Source of the DNA: Oscheius tipulae
Taxonomy: Eukaryota; Nematoda; Chromadorea; Rhabditida; Rhabditidae
Direction: 5' to 3'
Assembly (NCBI GenBank): GCA_037178975.1
Contig: JASJZH010000004.1
Span: forward strand, 9,672,001 to 9,736,000
Length of the DNA: 64,000 bases
The position numbers were made by a program, and so were the translations under genes. The notes under the pieces are model-generated. The model made no database searches and was not told the origin of the DNA. It saw nothing but the letters and a program-made list of their open reading frames with translations. Below are positions 11,116-25,300 of this stretch, in pieces; position 1 is the first letter of the stretch; each line of letters opens with the position of its first letter.

Positions 11116-14100
11116 CTAAGCTTTCCTGCAGGCCTGATTGAGTCGAAGAGTCATCTGCTTGAAGTTGCGCAAATTGCCAATCTCGCGGAACATGGCAGCG
11201 ACCATCGGGCTGTCACCTCGTTCTTCTGTTCCGATCACACTTCTAGATACTTTTTTAGAAGGAAAGTGGGAAAAAGTGCCTGGTCTCAGTGGGGAACTGC
11301 TTGGCGAAGAAGAAGAGCACCTCGGCCAGAGCTTCGACTGTCGTTCGCATCAGCTCGCTTTGAACTCGGATGAAGATGTGCTGAAGAAAGTGGCTTTATA
11401 AGAGACTAATGATAGAAAAGAGCACGATTCGACCAGTATTTAGGATTCAGAGGGCTCAAAGTTTCGAAAGACGTAAACAGAAAAGGCAAAAGGAGATCGT
11501 CTGTGCCTCTGAAACTGATTTTAGACAAGTTTTCGGTAAAAGATTTTGTAAGCCTCAGATTTATAAAAGGAAGAGGCTCGATAACTGCTAACAAAAGTAA
11601 TGACAATGCATTGCTCGACGGATCGAAACGGTCAAAATTAGAATTAGTGAGTGCAGTTTTGAATCTGGGGACAGTATACTTACTGTTTCCAGATCCAGAA
11701 TTTCCCGAGCCAGGCATTTGTCAAACCATTATCTCGGTCTTTTTTTGATTGGGTTTCTAACGTTTGTATCCAATCTAATAGCAGTGTTTCGATATTCTTT
11801 TCTTGCCTCTCCAACTGCATTTCTTGGCACTTTTTCCGGCCAACAAATCGAAACAAGAGCTTAGTTATTGTGATATTTCCAGCTTCAAAACTGAAATCTG
11901 TCCCTTTAGCAAGTGACTATTTGCTTCTTTTCACGTCAAAAATACTACTTTATGAGCTCAAAACACCGAATTCCTCTCTTCAATTTCCAGAAAACCGTTG
12001 TCTTAAAGAGATCGAGCTCAGAGCAGCGCCGCTCATATTTTCACAAAACTACTGTTCAATTTTCAAACCACTCACCTTCACAAGCGGTGTTCCATTCTCC
12101 GCCAGCAGTCCCCTCGAGACCTCATCTCCAAAAGATGTCGTCTGTGTGGCAATCTGGGCCAGTACCTGGGAGCCGACTCGGACCACATTGGGCTCACTGC
12201 TCGATACCATGGCCTAAATTGTCGTATTTCCTTCAAAAATATGTGGAAAACATACATTTCCAGCCACGTGTATGGCATTGTTGACCATTTGGACAAAGAG
12301 CGGCTCATTAAGATGGATAGCCTTCCAGTTCTTTTTGAAAACGTGATACATTAGGCCGAGCCATTCCTCGAGGTCCTTGTGGTCCTGATTCTGGGAGAAG
12401 AGCACGAACCATCGGGCTATGGCCTCGGCGAGAGCTGGAGCGGACTGAGTACGGGCATAGGTCTGAATTTTGAAGCTTATTCCAAACGAGAATGGGAAAA
12501 GGTACCAGGACGGTAGATTTGGCGAGACTACAGCTGGAGGAGGAGTTTGTGAGCAGGGAGAGATCGATGATTTCGGCCACGAAAGGGAAGACATTGTTGA
12601 TGCTTGGTGAGTCGTCGGAGAAACTGCACACGGCGGAGAGGACGGCTTCGCAGACCTGGAAGATGTGGATTTTGAAATAGAAAAGTAATGGAAAATGACC
12701 AAACAACAATGTTTTTCTAACAAAGTTTGGAACTGACTCTACTCATCTAACAATTCGTGTAAACTTGGAAGAGTTAGGGTAGGAAATGTCGGTGAGTTCG
12801 CTATGTTTCTGAGTAAGAAGAAAAATTCAGTGCGCCCATCTCACTTCTTCTTTGTATCAACATATCTACTCGTGAACGTACCCTATCTCCAATCGCTCTG
12901 GCAGCTCCCTGATTTGCCAAAATGCTCCGGAAGACTGGGACAGCTTGTTGAAGGATCAGCGTCACCGGTGTCTCGGCCGCTGTGCTCTCTGAAACACTTA
13001 TTTTACCCATAAGGCGACCTTTAATGCCACTTTTCGCCATCTCTTTTCTGTTCATTTCGAGATCCACTTGCCTCTTAAATTGCAGCGTAATTTGGTGATT
13101 CTCCTTGGATTTTCCACTTTCCAATACGTTTGTAAACAGTCAAAGGTGAATTATTAAATTACGCTGTATTTGGCGCGCAAATGGCTCTCAAAACGATGCT
13201 TTTTAAAAAGACAGGCAAGCATAAAACATTCAAAAAACAGACTTCTCTGCTTATTATTTAGCGTGCTGAAGAGGCTGGAGAAGATGTTGATCTGGAACTG
13301 TTTCCTTCTCAGATCCTCCTCCGTCAAGAGATCCGTCACCGTCAAATCCTGCACCTGGCTAGCGATCATTTTCTGCACAATTTCCTGAAAAAGAAAAAGA
13401 CATCATATACCTCAAAAATGACGTTAAACCATAACTTCTCCAGTCTCCTTGGTCGAGAGGACGTATCCGATGCATTTCAGGGCAATCAGTCTCAATTTTG
13501 GCGAGTTTGAGCTGTCCATAAAGAAGTTGTAGCACTTTTCGGAGATTTCGGCACCGACTTCGGCAAAGAGCTGCCCATTTCGGGTACAGACAATGTTTTC
13601 TAGGGCTAGGAGGGCATCAGAGGCACAGACGGGACGATCCATGTAGGGCAGAATGATCTTGACCACGTAGTTTTGAAGCGCGAGGGCCTGAAAATGGAAT
13701 GAATTAGGAAGAATAGTGTCAGTTCCAGGCAATTATCTATTCTACAGGTAGTCTACACTGTCTACAGCGAATAGGCTACTGCCGAGAAGGAGCCAGAGGG
13801 ACCATCCATCCATCAAGCGTCCTGTCGTCGCAAAACGAGGGTAACCAGAACTAAGTACTCGGAATAAAATACTGAAACCTTGGTCAAAAAGATCTTGTCA
13901 AGGGTTGTCCTGTCACGGTTAAGACTTGACAGGCCATCTCTAACGTTCTTAAAGGTTGCAAGTAGCAGGAACCTTGGTGGGCGGATGGTCACTCCAGCTC
14001 ACTCTGTCCCTCCTCTCGGCAGTAGCAGCTACTTTCGTCCTGGTCTCCAGCGACAACTACACAGGCTTCTACAGCGCGACTTCTGCCTCAGAGACAGAAT

Positions 14101-17100
14101 CCTGCCTCGGTGGACTACTAGAACTGCCCAGAAAAGCAAAAGAAACTGTGGGTTCAGTTCCAACGACAGGATAGGTGGTGGAACACGGACTCTCGGATCT
14201 CTACTAACAGTAGCTGCTACCGTCTCTCAACTGCTCCTACACTCTTCTTCTGCTACTACTTTTGAAGGAGAGCAACACGCGCTTCTTCAACAATCTGCTG
14301 CCAGTCGGGATTTCGCCCTAGAAGAAGAGGTCAAGCTGGGAACTGCCCGGAAGAAGACATAGATGTCGACCACTATGCGACCAATAGAAGATAGGATCGG
14401 AGACGGAGGGATCTGGGAGACAAGATGCATTTCCTGAAACTGTCCACAAGGTATTTGGCAGCCTGTGGGTTCAATTACAAAGACTGGACCCTTGGTGCAG
14501 GGTTCGTCAGTCTGGCTCTCTCTATGGACAGGGACAACTACCGTCCTCGTTCTACTGCAACGTACTTGCTGCCGTACTTCTCTTCTCCTTTTGGGATAAC
14601 AGCATGGAATTGTACGACAATCCCCTGCAAGTCCAACACATATCCCAAAAGATTTTTCTTGACCGAGACTACCACGTCAATGGATTCTAGGATACGGGAA
14701 AGGAGATCATGTCAATATTTGTTTACAACGAGAAGTAGGGAAATAGGGAAAAACAGCTAGAACACTCGTATCTCTAGACTGCTTTTCTTTCAACCGTCTT
14801 CTTCCGTTTTACGTTCTTTTCAAAAATGTCTTATACATTTTTCTGCAATCGTATAAATTTTCTGTTGCAAATGCTTTGCTCTCAATAACCATATTTCCTT
14901 CTGGTCATACTGTATTGAATCCCCGCTCATGCATTGCGTACCTGCTCACGCCATTTTCACCTCGTCTCCCCAAGTCTAGTCAGTAATTGTATGTTGGATT
15001 TCCCGAGCAGCGCTTACGGTTTGATTTATTACCTCGATTATTGTTTTCTGCCTTGAAATAAACTTGGATAGTTATTTTAAGTGTCTCTGTCACTTCTTTT
15101 CCAGGAAAGACTTCCTTTTTTCCGTTGACATTTGTATCAAGCGTTCTGCTTGGAATTCTTCTTTCGTCGGCTCATCCTGGTAGATTATTCACTGTCTACC
15201 ATTTTACGTCTAAGCATAACCTTCAAAATCTCGATCGGGGGGCAAAAAACTCGACGTTTTATGTGAAAAACCAGCCAAATCTCCACCCAAAAAGTGATAT
15301 AAGGCAAGCTTACATTATCGTGTGCCTGAATCAGATGAGCCAGAGCAACAAAAAGCTGCATCATCGTGCATCCCAGCCTATCGCAATCTCTTCCCGTCGG
15401 CACGGTGGTCAGTTCCGTGCACAGTTCCAAACACTGACATATCGAAATATACTGTTCTTCGCTCAAGTAATCAGCGACTAGAGACCAGAAGTAGAGCACG
15501 CATTCTGTCCTTAAATTGAATTTTTATGGCAAAAGAATGGAGAAGAACCTGCAGATGTCTCCCTGCTGAATAGCCTGACCGAGTTGACTGTTGAGGAAGA
15601 GCATCGTATCGTTGCCGACGATGTAGAAGGCATCCACGGGGATCTCACTTCGACTTTTGCGGTATCTGAAACATTATAATTGTTTTTCTGTAATAAGGAA
15701 ATTGGCTAAACTGTACCAAGGAATGGTGTAAATTGGAGAGGTTTCTTCATGCCTCCGGTTAGTTTTTTGGCTAGCCGGAGCCATAATGAAATCAGGACAC
15801 CCAAAACTCTGCAATAGCTTATATATGGCCGGAATCGTGACCATTTAGTATGTTTATCAGTGGGAAACTGTATCTACCCGTTTATAGCTCTGGTAAGAAT
15901 GTGGGAAGTTACTAGGACTTCGCAAGTGAACTGGAAGTCAACGACTTCTAAAAACATTTTCGAACCCTACAATCTTCTGCAAATTAAGTGCTATAACTTT
16001 GCAGAATGTTACAAAACTGGAACCTGAAGTTTTGAGTCTAAAATTGAGGAAGAAATTTGCCGAGCATTAGTAAGAAACTTCAGTGAAGGTGTTCGACTTG
16101 AAGACTTGCTATCCTATTTTTACCAGCGGGCTATAAACGGCTAGATACTGATTCCGCCTGCTAAACATATGAATGGTTACGATTCCGGCCAATTATAAGC
16201 TATAGCAGAGTTTTCGATGTCTTGGTTTCTTAATGTCCCCCAAATAAGACGGTCAAAAACTCACATCGAGAACATCTCTCTCTGCTCCTTGTCCATCTCC
16301 TCGTACTCTACCAAGGCCGGATAGGACATCTTAGTGCAGGCTTCCTGTAGCACCTGGCTGTACATCGGCTTCACGGCGTCTATTACCTCAAAATCTTACT
16401 TTTTATACACCTTTTATACATCTGATAAGTCCGAAAATAGCAACTTACAGCATGAATCTTCGCGTCATTCGCAGACTTCATTTCCATGAGACTTTCGCGC
16501 AAAAAAGTCCAAAAAATGGCGGGAAGATCGGAGACGCGCTCATCGACAGGATAGCGGCCTGGCCAGTTCGAGAGCGAGGTGAGCATTGAGCAGATTTCAC
16601 TATAATTTTTTTTATTATCCCCGAGGGAAAGATCAAAATTACATGAGACTAGTAGAGCCGCGATTGACTCTCAGATCGCGAATCAGATTCGGCACTGCGC
16701 GCTCGGAAAGACGACAGACGGCCGCTATTAGGGTACAGGCTTCGTCGCTGTCACTGTCCTCACGAAGCTCGGTCTCGATTTTCTAGAAAGAAGGGAGTAA
16801 ATCTTGGAAATGAGAAGGTTCCGGCGGGATACCTACAGGTCGGCTCATAAACACAGCTAGGTAGTAGCCACAAGCCAATTTTACTCTTGCTCTTCCCGAA
16901 CTATTGAATATTCCATTAGACCTGGCCCAAACAAACCGAACAAACACTCTGTTCTCCTGCTTGCTAGAGCAGCTTTCACAAATGTAAAAAAGTAACGACA
17001 ACGGACAACAATCCGATTCATTTACCGTTGGTAAACTGTCGCTGTTCTTTTCTGAACTACGGACCGTCTTACGACCCATCGTTTTCATTTCGTTTTCTGG

Positions 17101-19162
17101 TATCTATCTTTACCATTCTGGAACTGTCAAATTGAATTTAATGATTTTCTCTTATCGTCATCGTTGCTTCAGAATCTAGAAGAAACCAATAATCGAAATT
17201 TTGATTTAGATTCTCTAAACAGGATCAAGCGTCTAGTCATTTGCCATCTCGTACCAATGTCACTTGTTACACTATAGCACTTTGGGAACTCCAATCCCTC
17301 GCTCTTATATTCTGAGTTCAACCTAATGAATGTCAACTTTACAGAGTACCTGAATCACAACTGTTACTAGTAAAGATCTCGAGAAAAATAGACGAACCTT
17401 GACTGTAACTTTGGTAATATAGCCGCAAATGTCCAGGACGAGCTGTTCTAGGTTACTCAGCTCCTCGTTATCTGCCAGAATATTGAGCAGATTGGTCAAC
17501 GCGGCGTTGTCGTCCGTCACAGCCCCAAAAACATTGCTCAAGACGTCTGTCCACTGCTGTAGACCGATTCCGGGCAGCTGGACCCATCTCTCGACACATT
17601 CCACGGCCGCCTGTCGAAGAGACGCATCAGTCTCTCGAGCATTGAGAACGGTCTTGATCACGAGAATGATTTCCTGAGAATTTGGTCTTTTTGAATAAGA
17701 AAGAGGCTAAGGAACCTCAGAAATGCGATGGAGTTCCGTCTTGAGGACACTTCTTTGGGTCAGAGGCATGTGGACGTGGGAGAACTCGGCAGCAATCTCG
17801 GCCAGGACTCTGAAAACGGGGAAAATTAGTTAATTCGTAAAAAAAAAAATTCGTTTGAGGACGAGGCGGAATAGGAATAATGGTATAGGCATTTTTGAGT
17901 TGAGCTCGGAATCAGCACTTTGACTTTGAAACCCTGGGAATTGAGAAAGTTGGCTTCAGACTTGTACCGGCGTCAAAATCTAGCTAAAACCAGCTTTAGG
18001 TAGAAAGAGGGAAAAGACAAATTTCAACAAATTTCACACCTTCGGTACCAAAATCCGACAAAAACGCTACACCAGCTTTGCGTCTTTGACTTGGGTGCTC
18101 AAGTATAATTACATAGCAAATGGGAGACAACATCTCCTCGCAACAGGAACCGTAAACGACCTGATACCCAAAATTGGATAAAACTAGCAAAACAATCAAA
18201 GTGAATGTCTACCGTAGCAGCAGCTCCGGCATTCCTGACCACAACATGGTCAGATCCTGAACAGGCTGTGACCAGACATCCGGGATGGAGTAGAGAGCCA
18301 GTAAGGCCAGCGTCGATTGCAGTTTCTGGATGACGGTGTGGCTTCGACCCGCGGCGGAGCTCGTCAAGTTGTCTATGAGATACTGCTTCAGGCCGTCCAT
18401 CTGTTTTTGGCATTTAAATTGATTTAAAAAAACGAGATACCAAGTTGGGAGTGGAGATGCATTCGTCGGAGCGATGTTTGACCGTCTCGTAGAGGGAAAT
18501 GGCACCAAAAAGTTGGACGGTGGTGCTGTTCTGGCGATCCATCAGTCCAATACAGGAGTTGATCACGTCGGCGCAAGGGAAGGCTGGAAAATAGGGAACT
18601 TTATGATGACATTTGAGAGCTGTTATGCAGCAAAATACAGCTTAGAAAGGCCTGTATTCAGTCTTCAAAAAGCCCCAGGCGAGTAGAGTTTGTGTGAAAG
18701 CTACCTCACACAAATGTAATTTTCGTGGTTACAAAGCATTTTCAGCATAGCAGCACTTGCCGAACCGTGATTCAAAAGGCTTGTATGTGTTCAAAACACA
18801 GATGAAGGAAAGAAAATTGCATTGGGATAGTATACAAGGCGATTCAAAGGGGGGACCGGTATAAGCTCGTTTTAAATTGCTGAGTTCGCACCAGTTTCCA
18901 TTGGGTTAACCAGGCTTATTTAACATGGACGGGATCTCGAAACCAAGCTGTTTGTAGCTCTTTTTCACGCAAAAACACCCATGATTACTTCTATCTTCTC
19001 CACACGTCAAAAAGACGCTGAAGACACCAACTAACCAGTCTTGAAGTCATTGAGCATGTGATCCAGTTCTGCTCTTCTCTCCGTCGTCACCGAGGTGTAG
19101 AATTCCTCGACGCAGGCCACAACAAGGGCCTGATTGATGCCCTGGTGGCCTCCAGCAGCCAT
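11116..19162 (-). CDS. IPO13: Importin-13-like karyopherin (importin-beta superfamily)
   Basis: Start 19162 (MAAGGHQGINQALVVACVEE), stop TAG 11116. Many small exons give HEAT-repeat helices: LWSGMPELLLRVLAEIAAEF, AAVECVERWVQLPGIGLQQ (near 17590), LLNILADNEELSNLEQLV, DLPAIFWTFLRESL (16500), QLGQAIQQGD (15590), VLYFWSLVADYLSEE (15480), KIILPYMDRPVCASDALLA (13640) and the final LRNFKQMTLRLNQACRKA. This order and the FW..L.ES and WVQL segments fit importin-13/transportin-3 proteins, which carry SUMO machinery, Mago-Y14 or SR proteins through the nuclear pore with RanGTP. About 950 residues, normal for the family. Start is 198 bp after the Pol III subunit stop, with a TATTTTTAG acceptor just before ATG, so it may be the last gene of an operon. 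One intron near 11245-11281 appears to be GC-AG. Transportin-3 is the main alternative. Confidence 0.75.
13740..15317. other. Long repeat-filled intron of the importin-13-like gene
   Basis: The exon ending LIQAHDN (donor near 15317) and the next one starting ALALQNYVVK (acceptor near 13690) are separated by about 1.6 kb, against roughly 40 nt for many introns here. An open frame at 13880-14362 on the plus strand gives low-complexity S/L/R-rich peptide without recognisable domains; I treat it as chance or decayed transposon sequence. Confidence 0.5.
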
Positions 19163-19359
19163 TTTTTGTACTAAAAATAGGCTTCTTCGCGATTCAAATT
19201 GAGAAAATTGCTACCAGGAAAACTTGATACATAAAAGGGCGTCTGAAACGCTGTTTCCGCTCGCAAATGAACCAATTACTCATATTTTTACTCCCAACAC
19301 GACATTTAAATCAATTAACAAGGAAAAAGTAACAAAAATCAACAAAAAATAACAAATCT

Positions 19360-22300
19360 CTAGTCGGTGTAGCGGGCCAGCTCGAGCTTGGGAATGATGT
19401 TCATGGACTGGAGTTCCTGGAAGAGAAGCTTGCACGCGTAGGGAATCTTCACATTCGCGAGGGACTTGCTGCTACGACACTTTTGACACCAGCCACGGTA
19501 ACCGATTAAGCCACATCCTGTGCAGACTTCTACCTAAAAATGGAAGAAAATTAGTGGTTTTATGCGGCTTATATTGGATTTTGTTTTGCGCATTGTCGAA
19601 AAGCTAAAAAACAGGACGTTTTCTTCTTGAAATTTTGTTCTATTTATTTCAAAGTTTTATGCACCTTTGTAGCAAGTTTGTAAAGCCTAAAATTATTATG
19701 TTCTGCTGAGCAAATTCTTGTGCAGACTTCTACCTGGAAATGAGGCGAGTTTGGACAGTTTTCAAGCAGACGGTTTAGTGCTTTCAAAGGCGCAAAATTT
19801 GGATTCCGAATACTTTTACACGTCTTTTTGATGCTCAAATTGATACATTTTTGAATCAAGGATGAGCTTTTCAAAGTTTGGTGCAATTTTGAGATCGTCG
19901 ACTACTTCTACGAGATTTTAGAGCATCATGTACGGTATTTGAACGCATATTTGAAGTCTTAAAGGCCTTTTTTGATCGCGCTTATGTATTAGTGCTTTTC
20001 AGACTGTAACAAAAAAAAAGATCGCATTTGGAACTCGAAAAATGTGATATTGTCAAAGTAAGACCCGTGGACTTCCATGCAATCAAGGTTGCGGTAAAAG
20101 AGGCATCCCGGCTTCGAAACCTACTAATCAACGAACCAAACAAGAGATGTATTGGTCCACTATCTGGCATGAATTTTCTTCAAATCTGGCAACGTAGAGC
20201 TTTTGTCTTTTAGCCTTCTCGAGCTTTGAACAAATCTGCATGCCTAGCGTTTCCCATAAAATGAGTGGTTTTCGAAATCAGATACAATAAAAAAGACTAG
20301 ACTTACATTGAACTCGTCCGACGAGACCATCAGTCTCTCCATGAGGAGCATCGAGGCTCCATAGGCGATGAGACAATCGCGTTCCATCTCTCCCAGTCGG
20401 AGCCCTCCTTCCCTCGATCTTCCTTCGGTTGGCTGTCTGGTCAAGGCGGCTCTTGGTCCTCTGGCACGGGCGTGCATCTTGTCCAGGACCATATGTTTTA
20501 GCTTTTGATAGTAGATTGGACCGAAGTAGATGTAGGCGCTGAGCTGTTGGCCGGTGATTCCACTTGTGAGCATGTCCTTCCCCATGTAGTTATAGCCGCG
20601 AGAAGCGAGCTCCTCGCACACGTCGGCTACCTGGAAATTGTGGGTTTTTTGAGGCTCAATAAGACTGCCCCAGCTCTTCGCCTTTCAGATTATCTGCAAC
20701 TACCATCCAGTTAGCATACTTCTCTAACCGTTCTGTTTAACGACTCGGAACGCGCAAATAATCATTTTACAAACTTAATCGTCGTCAAAATTTTCCATGA
20801 AATCCTCAAAAACACTAACCTGATCCCCTCCAAAAGCCGTCCCATAATGGAATCTCCCCGTCATCACCGCGTTCTTTCCACTCAACAGTTCCATAAGTTT
20901 TCCCACGGTCATTCGAGATGGGTATCCATGGGGGTTCATGATCATGTCAGGCACCATTCCAAGGTCATTGAAGGGCATATCTTCCTGCTGTGCGATCAGG
21001 CCACAAACTCCTTTTTGGCCATGTCTCGAGGAGAACTTGTCTCCGAGCTCCGGGCGTCTAAAATTGATAATTTTTGTAGGAAAATTCAAAAATTACTACC
21101 TAGTTTGGCGAAGAAGGACCTTGATAAGCATGGCGGCTTCCTCATTGGCCGTGACCAGGACCCGTTCGGCGTAGGAGGGAATTGGACCCTTGTAAGTGAC
21201 ACTGACATCTTTGTAGTCGATTTTTCGCTCCTGAGCTTGGGCCTGACCGGGCACGGGTGGAAGATTCCCGTCGCTGGAGACTACGGGCATGTGCTTGTTG
21301 ACCATGGTCTGGCGGGGCTGGATTCGGGCACCGGCACAGACGATTCCCTCGGCATCGAGAACCTGCAAAAACGTTGAAACGGCCTCTAGGGGATCATTTT
21401 TGCTGCTGAGGTGGTTTATAAAAAAGCTCCAACTACTTTTCTTATTTTCAAAGCGCTTTCTAGTGATGGAAATGAACAAGGATAACCTTATACTACGGTA
21501 CTACTGCTATGTTACAAAAGATCTATTAAAGTGCTTGGTGACATGGCAGTACTGTTCCGTTTTTGTGAGTTTCGATCTTATACTATCAGGTCTAAAGAAT
21601 AACTTTTTGAGAGATATAGCAAAAACCTTGGGTGCCGTAGAATTATCTGTCTCTCTGGCGCCGTCTGTGTCTTTGTCTAAATTCCGCAAACTTGATCGAA
21701 CACCTTCGTCTCATGCTAACCAATCAAAATGGAAGAACAGAGCCAATAAACCTCTTTAAAATCTAGTCAAAAAGACCTACCCGATGCTTGAAGATAGGCT
21801 TCATATCGTTCGGGTTCAGCGAGGCTCCCATCAGCTTATCGAACGTCTGATTCGGGTACTTCTTGGCCATCGTCTTTGCGTGCTTATAGACGAGACATCT
21901 CCCGTAACCTCTGTCCAACGAGGCCTTGTTTAGAACCAGCGCGTCTTCGATATCATAGCCACTGTAGGACATTACCGCGATGATTCCATTGGCTCCGGCC
22001 GGCAGTTTCTCGAAGTTTATGAGCTCAATCGTCTAAATTTTTGAGTTTTTTTTTTGCCTGGGAAACCAAAAAAATACCTTGGATTTAACCAGGGGACGTT
22101 GCGGATAACAGAGAAGATACATAATACTGTCGATTCTCTTCTGCTGATTGTAGGCAATCGTTCCCATCGCCTGCTTACCCATGGCGCATTGGTATGTGTT
22201 TCTCGGAGACTGATTGTGGTGCGGGTATGGAATCAGACCGGCACAGACTCCCAGGAGGGTAAAGGGCTCGATCTGAAGCTGGAATTATTGTCAAAAAATG

Positions 22301-25300
22301 GATTTCTTGTCCGATTATAAGCATGATAAAAAATGAGCCAAATTGAGTCTTTTTCCTACAAAATTATTTTTAGTAGCAATGTCTCAAAAAGATGGCCTGA
22401 GGTTTTGCGTGATACGGTAAAAGTGCTCGTTTGGTAGGGTCAAACGGTTTTTCGGAACAAAAAAATTCAGAAAAATGAAAAAAAAAGTACCTCGAGATGG
22501 GTGGTATCCTGATTGATCTCGTTCTCGTAGACGGCAATCTGACAGTCGTTCATCTCATTCACGTCCAGGTACTCGACAATGCCGTCATCGACAAAATCCT
22601 CGAAAATACGCTGGCCGGTCTTGAGCTCCTGGAAAAGGTCCATATAGTCTGTTTCAAACGAATATTGAGACGCCAAACCAGGTAAATCTCTAGCCTGGGA
22701 CAGAACCCTGACCCCTGTTTGCGCCACTTGACACTATATTATGAAAATAGCCACCTCTTGCGGGAAATCTTCTAAGTTCACACATTCTACAGAGTATGTA
22801 AACTTGCCAGGACTTGTCACAAATAACCCTTTTGCAATTCAACTTGGGCAACAATTAGAAGCTAGTCAGTTGGGACCTTGTGCCTCAACAAGGGAGCCGT
22901 CCCCTCGATAGCTCTACTCCAGTAACTCTACGACAGCTCTATCAAAGTCAGTATGGAACAACTGGAATTTATGAACTGTTAATTGGAATAAGGCTGCAGC
23001 TACCAAAGGACCTAGTACTGTAAGACCCTACCAGCAACAGTCAAGGAAACTAATTCGGTAGTTCTTCGCTGCTTCCAAAAGGAGAAGGACAAGGAAAATC
23101 GTTTAAAGGAATTCGAGGGACAGAATTCGGCAAACAAACTCGTCTTCGGGAAGATCTACTTGATGACAGCTAACCAAGAACGCCAATCGTCAGCACTAGG
23201 AATAACATGGATGCACGGACCGAAGCCGGCTTCCACTAGTTGCGTCTGTCATTTTGGACTTCTTACTACCTGTTTGTAGTATTTTATTTTTCACTTTTCT
23301 CTTTTTTCCTACGGTTGTACATTTTTCTCTGATTTTCGTCATTTTGTGTGCCGAAAGAGATAAGAATTTCAAACGCAACCGTTCTCCCGACAGAAAGTAG
23401 CGACAAAACGCGGTGCACTAAGCCCACACGACTATAAAAGTTACCTCCAAATGCTGCCTTGTGATTCTCGGCGTGGAATTCTCCACAATAATGTACGGCC
23501 GGCACAATCTGCCTCCATCACTTGCAATGTAGATCGACCTCTGTCTCTCGGACCTTGAAACCGAGACGAATTCGGACAGATGTCCACTCCGACGCCATTC
23601 CTTGATGTTATTCACCACTCGGCGAGGATCCGCTGTCGATCCGGTCAGTATACCGTTGAGGAAGACGAGATGGTAGTTCCTGCAAACTTTTTTGGTACGA
23701 AACACGTAGAAAAAGGGAAAACACAATGTACCAGAGTTGTTGTCGTCCGATCGCGTCCAATCCGGCAGGTGAGACAATGTTGGGGCCGGTAAGTATCTGG
23801 TTCGACTCCGTCTTTGGCAATGTATTTCTTGGGTCAAAAAACGATTTTTGAGCTTAGGAATGTTCTGCGAAGTTGTAGATGGCTACAACTTTGTAGAACA
23901 CAAAAACGACAAAATAGAGCGTCTTCAACGTGAAAATCTGCCCTAAAACGTTTACCTTACAGTACAAAAATCTGGCGGGGATCGAACCAGATACTAACCG
24001 CGCCCAACGTTATCAGACTTGCCAGATCTGACGCGATCGGAGCAAAACTGTGTCCACTGAAAAACCAAAAAACTGAGACTTACGGGTCGTGAATGTGTCC
24101 AAAATGCTTGTTGCTGATATCTTCGACCCCGGAATGGTCTATGACCTTCCGCACCGGTTCCTCGTTGCTGTCTGTCGTTATGTGACTAATCAGAGCCAGA
24201 TTTTTGACCAGACCACAGGCTTCTCCTTCGGGAGTATCCGAGGGACACAGCATTCCCCATTGGGAGGGTTGTAGAGAGCGAGGACCGGAGACTTTGCGGG
24301 TCTTCTCGAACGTGGAGTTGATTCGGGTCATCATGCCCAGGGCGGAGATGTAGGAGAGACGGGTCAGAACCTGAAAATCTGAGGTTTAAGAAACGAAAAT
24401 ATGACAGGTTGGCCGGAGATATGTACAAACTTTGATAGATTGAACGATGAAACAAAAATTGAACAGATTGCCTTGTCCAGCTACTACTCTTTCTTTGCAG
24501 TGTTCTTACTAGTTCGCCTCGTTTATAAAGGGACCTACCATCTATAAAAGAACACAAAATATAGATTAGCTTGATTGCTTCACTATTCCTAGCTCGTCTT
24601 AAAAAGATGTCCTCACCTGTGTGACTCCAATCCGCTCCATTCTGAATCTCTTGATGATCCAGTTCCCAGTAGACAGCGAGTTCACGATCGAATGTGTGAT
24701 GAGGTCCTGGAAATCACTCTTTTTGCAGAAAGAATCGTAAACGAAGGGTTTCAAGCAAAATAAAGAAGATAAAACCAACCTGTCTCATGTGTTTAACAAT
24801 GTCCAGCGGGGCAGCCAGAGTCTTTCCCAGGGAATTATCTGCAATTCTCTTCAGCTCAGAGTTGAATCGCTTGAAGCAGTCCTCGAACAGCAGAGCCAGC
24901 AGGGATCCGGCCAGTTCCAATCGCTTATTTCCGTAGAAATCACGATCGTCGAGATCATTTTCTCCCAGCTCAGCCTGTATCAACCGTCTGGTCATCAGAC
25001 CGAGATAGGTGGCCTTCATCTTGAAATTGCCTTCAGGGCAGGCAATGTGGCATATCATGGCCCTGAATATGGTATTTTGGGTAGGAAAATCGGAGAAATT
25101 ACGTGGAAAGAAAGTCGATAGCCTCGTGTTCCTTGGCCACCGGGATGTGCGAACTCATCTGGGGAGGTCCGCCGCCGAAGGGGGTAAACTTTCGGGCTTT
25201 CACCTGGAAAATGAGGGTGTTAGAGAGCTCACTTGTTCAGAAACCAGAAAAATATTGGCTTCATAGCCAGCGCGCTACCTGCTGAGCTATTTGTAAGCGG

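Noticed and set aside
13880-14362. 160-codon plus-strand open frame in the importin intron
   Set aside because: Low-complexity S/L/R-rich, antisense inside an intron, no recognisable motifs.
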